Source of the DNA: Agrococcus sp. ProA11 | GTDB lineage: Bacteria > Actinomycetota > Actinomycetes > Actinomycetales > Microbacteriaceae | Length of the DNA: 64,000 nt | Direction of reading: 5' to 3' | Assembly (NCBI RefSeq): GCF_039880525.1 | Contig: NZ_CP156989.1 | Coordinates: 930,001-994,000, forward strand | Shown here: piece by piece, positions 59,469 through 64,000 of the stretch | Layout: each line of letters begins with the position of its first letter | How positions within the stretch are numbered: position 1 is the stretch's first letter | Program-made: the position numbers and the translations under genes | Notes under the pieces: model-generated | Seen by the model: only the letters and a program-made list of their open reading frames with translations | Databases searched by the model: none | Told to the model about the DNA's origin: nothing

Positions 59469-62400
59469 ATGCCCGCTCACCGTCGCCCTCTGCGGGCAGC
59501 GCTGGTCAGCACCGCGGCAATGATCGCCGCAGGTGCGATGCTGCTCACCGGAGTCACCGCGGTCTCCGCCGCAGACGGTGACGTGCCACCGGGACCGGTG
59601 ACGCTCCAGCAGCGCACCGACGGGGTGGTCACTGCCGATCCGCTGCCGACGGTGCAGATCGACAACGGCTACGTCTGGGCGCAGGCGATGATCGGCAACA
59701 CCGTCTACGCAGTGGGCGGCTTCGAGAACGCGCGCGCGCCGCTCGCCTCGCCGGGCACGAACCTCACCCCGCGCAGCAACATCCTCGCGTACGACATCAC
59801 CAACGGAAACCTGCTGCCGTTCGCGCCCCAGGTCAATGGCGTCATCCGCGCGGTCGCGGCCTCGCCCGATGGCTCGCGCATCTACATCGGCGGCTCGTTC
59901 AACACGGTCAACGGCGAGACCCGCTGGAACTTCGCGGCGCTGAACGCCGCGACCGGCCAGCTGGTCCCCGGCTTCAACCCGGCGATCGGCGGCTCCGGCG
60001 TCTACGCCATGGCCGTTATGGGCGACACCGTCTACATGACCGGTCTCTTCTCGCAGGCGAACGGCGTCGCGCGCACCAACCTCGCCGCATTCGACACGAC
60101 GAACGGCGCCCTCCGGCCGTGGGCGCCGACCACGGATCGACAGGGCGACGCCATGGTCATCGATCCCGGTGGCGCGCACGTCATCGCAGCCGGACGCTTC
60201 TACCTCGTCAACGGCGTGGTGCAGCGTGGCCTCGTCGCGCTCGACCCGATCACGGGAGCCATCGACACCGAGTGGGCTGCCTCCGACACCGTCATCAACG
60301 GCTGGAGCTCGGGCTCGGCTGCAGGCAAGGCCGGCATCTTCGCGCTCGCGGTCGACGACTCCGGGGTCTACGGGACCGGCTGGGTGTACGCGAACACGAC
60401 GGTGGGCAACCTCGAGGGCGTCTTCGCCGCTGAGGCGGGCACGGGCGAGATCCGCTGGATCGCCGACTGCCACGGCGATCACTACGGCGTCTGGTCGACC
60501 GGCGAGATCGTCTACGCCACCAGCCACACGCACGAGTGCGACACCGTCGGTCTCGCGCCCGAGCTGAGCCCCCGCACCTATCGCTACGTCGAGGCGTTCA
60601 GCGCGACGGCAGAGGGCACGCTCACGCGCAGCCCGTCCGTGAGCAGCATCTACAAGGACTGGAGCGGCACGCCGGCGCCGCAGCCCTACGCGTGGTACCC
60701 GGACTTCCTGATCGGCCACACGTCCGGCCTCAACCAGGCGGGGCTCTCCATGACGGGCACCGGGCAGTACCTCGCGGTCGCCGGTGAGTTCGTTGGCGTG
60801 AACAACCAGCGCTACGAGGGCATCGTGCGCTTCTCGACCGCCCCTCCCGGCGGGCCCAAGCAGGGACCGCGCATCGCGAGCTCCGCGTGGGGCGCGCCCA
60901 CCGCCTCGTCCACGGTCGCGGGCCGGGTACGCATCTCCATGCCCTCGAACTGGGATCGGGATGACCGTGATCTCACCTACGAGCTGCGCCGCACCGGCAC
61001 GCCCGGCGTCGTGCAGTCGCAGGTCGTCGGCTCCGGATGGTGGCCGCAGTCCCAGCCTCGCGTGCTGTTCAACGACACCGGACTGACACCGGGGGCGACC
61101 TACACGTACACGGTGCGTGCCGTGGATGGCGACGGCAACGCCGTCACGAGCCAACCGGTCACCGTGACGGTCGGCAACGGCACCCCGTCCGACTATGTCA
61201 ACACCGTGCTCGATGACGGCGCGTCCATCTACTATCCGCTCGGCACTATCGGCATCGACTACGCCGGCGGCGGAAACCCGGTGTTCGGCAGCAATACGAG
61301 CAGCATCACCCCTGGCGCGGTCGCGGGCGTGACCGGCGAGACCGCCACCAACTTCGGCGGCAACAGCAACGGTCGTGTCTCGTCGCCCTCGAGCGGCGCC
61401 GTCACCTCCGAGTTCTCCGCCGAGGCCTGGTTCCGCACGTCCACCAACCAGGGTGGCAAGATCATCGGCTTCGGCAACTCGCAGACGGGTTCGTCTGCCA
61501 GCTACGACCGGCACGTCTACATGCAGAACAACGGCCGGCTGACGTTCGGCGTCTACCCGGGCGGCGTGCGCACGGTGAACTCGACACAGTCCTACAACGA
61601 CGGACAGTGGCATCACGCGGTGGCGACGCAGAGCGCCGAGGGCATGCGGCTCTACGTCGACGGCGCACTGGTCGGCAGTGATCCCTCGACCGTCGCGGCC
61701 CAGGCCTACAACGGCTACTGGCGCATCGGCGGCGACAACCTGAACGGCTGGCCCAACCGGCCGTCGTCGAACTTCTTCAACGGACGCATCGATGAGGTCG
61801 CGGTCTACCCCACGGCGCTCACGAGCGGGCAGGTCATGAGCCACTACACGACGGGGCTCGGCCAGGAGGCGCCCACGGCAGCCTTCATCTCGTCGACGGA
61901 CGACCTGACGGCGACCTTCGACGGCACCGCCTCCACGGCGGACACCGGCGCCACCATCGCGTCGTACTCCTGGAACTACGGCGATGGCACGCCGACGGGA
62001 TCCGGTGCGGCGCCGACGCACACCTACGCGACGGCGGGCACCTATGCGGTGACGCTCACGGTGACCGACAGCAGGGGGGTGAGCGGAGCGGTGACGCACG
62101 ACGTCACGGTGCTCGCCGCCAACCAGTCGCCCACGGCCTCCTTCACCACCTCGGCGGATGGCATGGCCGTGGCCGTGAACGGCGTCGGATCCTCCGACCC
62201 GGACGGCTCGATCGCCTCCTACTCGTGGAACTGGGGCGACGGCACGGCCGACGGCAGCGGCACCACGGCATCGCACGCGTACGCGACACCGGGGGAGCGC
62301 ACGATCACGCTGACGGTCACGGATAACCGTGGAGCGACCGGGACGACGACCCGACAGGTCACGGCATCCCATGCCGACCCGACCGCTTCCTTCACCGCGA

Positions 62401-64000
62401 CCGCGTCCGGTCTGCGTGTCGATGTCGATGCCGCGGCGTCATCGGCGAGCGACGGCGCAACGCTGAGCTACGCGTGGAACTGGGGCGATGGGGCGACCGG
62501 CAGCGGGATGACCGCCAATCACACCTACGCGGCTGGCGGCACCTACACGATCACGGTGACCGTCACGGACAGTCTCGGCGGCACGGCGACGACGACGAGG
62601 GAGCTGACGGTCTCCCAGATCGCCTTCGCCGCGAGGGACGACTTCGAGCGCACGGTCAGCGCGGGCTGGGGTGACGCCGACACCGGCGGCACTTGGACAC
62701 CGATGCATGGCTCGGCGGCGGTGGCCACGGTCGCTGGCGGCGACGGCATCCTGACGCTCTCGGCCAACCAGACGCGCAACATGGCGCTGCAGGGCCTCTC
62801 GGTCGCCGACAGCTCGACCACGGTGACGTACGCGATCGACCAGGCGCCGGCCACCGGCAGCTCGTACGTCGGCATCGCCGCACGGCAGTCGGCATCGCAG
62901 AACTACACGGTGCGAGCATGGATGCGCAGCAACGGCACCGTCTGGCTCGTCGCGCAGCGCTCCGGCAGCTCCACGGTGCTGTCTGCGGTGCCGCTCGGCC
63001 TCAACTGGACCGCGGGCGAGGAGCTGCAGCTGCGCGTGCAGGTGAGCGGTTCGAGCCCGACCACGATCCAGGCCAAGGCCTGGCCCGCGAGCGGCGCTGA
63101 GCCGGCCGACTGGCAGCTGTCGACGACGGACTCGACGGCGGGGCTGCAGGGCTCCGGTTGGGTGAGCCTGCACGCGAATCGCGCAGGATCCGCCACCTCG
63201 ACCGCGGCCTTCTCGTTCGACGGCCTGCGCGTCACCGACCCGAACACGGGTGGCGGACCGGTGAATGCCGATCCGACCGCGTCGTTCACCTCCACCGTCT
63301 CCGACCTGCAGGTCGCGGTCGACGGCGGGGCCTCCAGCGATGCCGACGGCTCGATCGCCTCCTACAGCTGGAGCTGGGGAGACGGCACGCCGAACGGATC
63401 CGGCGAGACGGCCAACCACAGCTATGCGGCGGCCGGCACCTACACCGTCGCGCTGACGGTGACGGATGACGACGGCGCGACCGCGACCACGAGCAGCCCG
63501 GTGACGGTCACCGCAGCGCCCGGGGGCAACGCCGCGCCGACGGCGTCCTTCACCGCAGCGATGACCGACCTCGATCTGTCCGTCGATGCTGCGGCATCGG
63601 CGGATTCCGACGGCACCATCACCTCGTACAGCTGGAACTGGGGCGACGGCACGACGGCCGGCACGGGTGCCACGGCGATCCACAGCTATGCGGCGGCCGG
63701 CACCTACACCGTGACCCTCACCGTGACCGACGATGACGGCGCGACCGCGACCACGACCAGGAGCGTAGAGGCGACGGATCCGGTCGTACCGCCCGGCGAC
63801 TTCGCGGCCTCGGACGACTTCGGTCGCACCGTCGCGCAGGGCTGGGGCACGGCAGACGTCGGCGGCGCCTGGGGCGTCGAGAGCGGCAGCTCGGCGCCGC
63901 TGTCGGTGTCGGGCGGAACGGGTGTGCTCACGCTCGGTGCCGGCTCCACGCGCAATGTGCTGCTGAGCGATGCCGACCTGCAGGACGTGCGGGTCTCGGT
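59469..64000 (+). CDS. Very large secreted protein: beta-propeller, LamG, PKD repeats and repeated C-terminal modules (partial)
   Basis: From ATG 59469 (GGAG 6 bases upstream) the frame is open to the window end, over 1,500 residues. A signal peptide (about 1-35) is followed by propeller-like repeats (GGSFNTVNGETRWNFAALNAATG; residues about 60-460) and a fibronectin-like domain (about 480-575). A LamG/concanavalin-type domain (about 575-795; DGQWHHAVATQSAEGMRLYVDG) and three PKD domains (about 800-1050) come next. Then come a module (DDFERTVSAGWGDADTGG), two more PKD domains, and a second module that runs off the end. It is probably a surface adhesin or glycan-binding scaffold. Confidence 0.85.
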   Translation, partial: MPAHRRPLRAALVSTAAMIAAGAMLLTGVTAVSAADGDVPPGPVTLQQRTDGVVTADPLPTVQIDNGYVWAQAMIGNTVYAVGGFENARAPLASPGTNLTPRSNILAYDITNGNLLPFAPQVNGVIRAVAASPDGSRIYIGGSFNTVNGETRWNFAALNAATGQLVPGFNPAIGGSGVYAMAVMGDTVYMTGLFSQANGVARTNLAAFDTTNGALRPWAPTTDRQGDAMVIDPGGAHVIAAGRFYLVNGVVQRGLVALDPITGAIDTEWAASDTVINGWSSGSAAGKAGIFALAVDDSGVYGTGWVYANTTVGNLEGVFAAEAGTGEIRWIADCHGDHYGVWSTGEIVYATSHTHECDTVGLAPELSPRTYRYVEAFSATAEGTLTRSPSVSSIYKDWSGTPAPQPYAWYPDFLIGHTSGLNQAGLSMTGTGQYLAVAGEFVGVNNQRYEGIVRFSTAPPGGPKQGPRIASSAWGAPTASSTVAGRVRISMPSNWDRDDRDLTYELRRTGTPGVVQSQVVGSGWWPQSQPRVLFNDTGLTPGATYTYTVRAVDGDGNAVTSQPVTVTVGNGTPSDYVNTVLDDGASIYYPLGTIGIDYAGGGNPVFGSNTSSITPGAVAGVTGETATNFGGNSNGRVSSPSSGAVTSEFSAEAWFRTSTNQGGKIIGFGNSQTGSSASYDRHVYMQNNGRLTFGVYPGGVRTVNSTQSYNDGQWHHAVATQSAEGMRLYVDGALVGSDPSTVAAQAYNGYWRIGGDNLNGWPNRPSSNFFNGRIDEVAVYPTALTSGQVMSHYTTGLGQEAPTAAFISSTDDLTATFDGTASTADTGATIASYSWNYGDGTPTGSGAAPTHTYATAGTYAVTLTVTDSRGVSGAVTHDVTVLAANQSPTASFTTSADGMAVAVNGVGSSDPDGSIASYSWNWGDGTADGSGTTASHAYATPGERTITLTVTDNRGATGTTTRQVTASHADPTASFTATASGLRVDVDAAASSASDGATLSYAWNWGDGATGSGMTANHTYAAGGTYTITVTVTDSLGGTATTTRELTVSQIAFAARDDFERTVSAGWGDADTGGTWTPMHGSAAVATVAGGDGILTLSANQTRNMALQGLSVADSSTTVTYAIDQAPATGSSYVGIAARQSASQNYTVRAWMRSNGTVWLVAQRSGSSTVLSAVPLGLNWTAGEELQLRVQVSGSSPTTIQAKAWPASGAEPADWQLSTTDSTAGLQGSGWVSLHANRAGSATSTAAFSFDGLRVTDPNTGGGPVNADPTASFTSTVSDLQVAVDGGASSDADGSIASYSWSWGDGTPNGSGETANHSYAAAGTYTVALTVTDDDGATATTSSPVTVTAAPGGNAAPTASFTAAMTDLDLSVDAAASADSDGTITSYSWNWGDGTTAGTGATAIHSYAAAGTYTVTLTVTDDDGATATTTRSVEATDPVVPPGDFAASDDFGRTVAQGWGTADVGGAWGVESGSSAPLSVSGGTGVLTLGAGSTRNVLLSDADLQDVRVS

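Noticed and set aside
59470-63955. Reverse-strand reading frames under the giant secreted protein, including long ones at 58668-62372 and 62439-63683
   Set aside because: They are high-GC shadow frames rich in Arg, Val, Asp and His with no recognisable domains. The forward frame has a signal peptide and PKD/LamG domains throughout.
1-64000. CRISPR arrays, transposase/IS elements and rRNA genes
   Set aside because: No regularly spaced repeats, no DDE or HUH transposase, and no rRNA-like sequence were seen. The only stable RNAs recognised are tRNA-Leu and tmRNA.

Overview
The window is about 70% GC. It carries SigH/RsrA, a RamB-like regulator, a WhiB-like protein, a mycobacterial-type tad cluster, DUF222-HNH and a tmRNA tag ending ALAA. 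It also has many probable leaderless genes (TANNNT 6-8 bases before the start codon). Together these point to a high-GC actinobacterium, most likely Microbacteriaceae. The family assignment is inference.

Layout. 1-8.8 kb: start of an ABC transporter ATPase, murI-rph-rdgB, a DtxR-family regulator, DedA, tRNA-Leu(TAG), an SDR/3-hydroxyacyl-CoA dehydrogenase pair, a flavoprotein, a terpene-cyclase-like gene broken by a stop codon, and msrA. 8.9-25.5 kb: a tad pilus cluster (tadA, tadB, tadC, DUF4244 pilin-like, tadE, a second tadE-like gene, tadG-like). Its tadC is split by a 12,055-bp integrated element. 25.6-34 kb: secreted metallophosphoesterase with PKD modules, MFS transporter, prfB, an HpaB-family monooxygenase, and a secreted FG-GAP/beta-helix protein. 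34.2-41.4 kb: ftsE-ftsX-smpB-pfkA, a DUF222-HNH nuclease, tmRNA and an aldehyde dehydrogenase. 41.4-51.2 kb: rhodanese, VOC protein, aroA-rsgA-inositol phosphatase operon, divergent sigH-rsrA, glyoxylate shunt genes aceB and aceA, and a divergent ramB-like regulator. 51.2-64 kb: a surface-polysaccharide locus with a cytidylyltransferase, a CapK-like protein, four glycosyltransferases, a CDP-alcohol phosphatidyltransferase, a low-molecular-weight tyrosine phosphatase, a lipoprotein and a very large secreted propeller/LamG/PKD protein that runs off the end.

The most interesting object is the element at 11908-23962. It encodes a large serine integrase, and its attP can be rebuilt as two 22-bp imperfect inverted arms around a CC dinucleotide. 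Joining the flanks across CC restores an in-frame 311-residue TadC. The element carries a methyltransferase/PD-(D/E)XK pair and a replication operon (primase-polymerase/helicase plus a WhiB-like protein). It also has a five-gene resolvase operon whose promoter overlaps a perfect actinobacterial LexA box, and a restriction-controller-like protein with a textbook tandem C-box next to two unknown membrane proteins. No conjugation translocase or capsid/tail genes are recognisable. It therefore looks like a small SOS-responsive mobilizable or satellite-type element that reversibly switches off pilus biogenesis; that behaviour is inferred, not shown.
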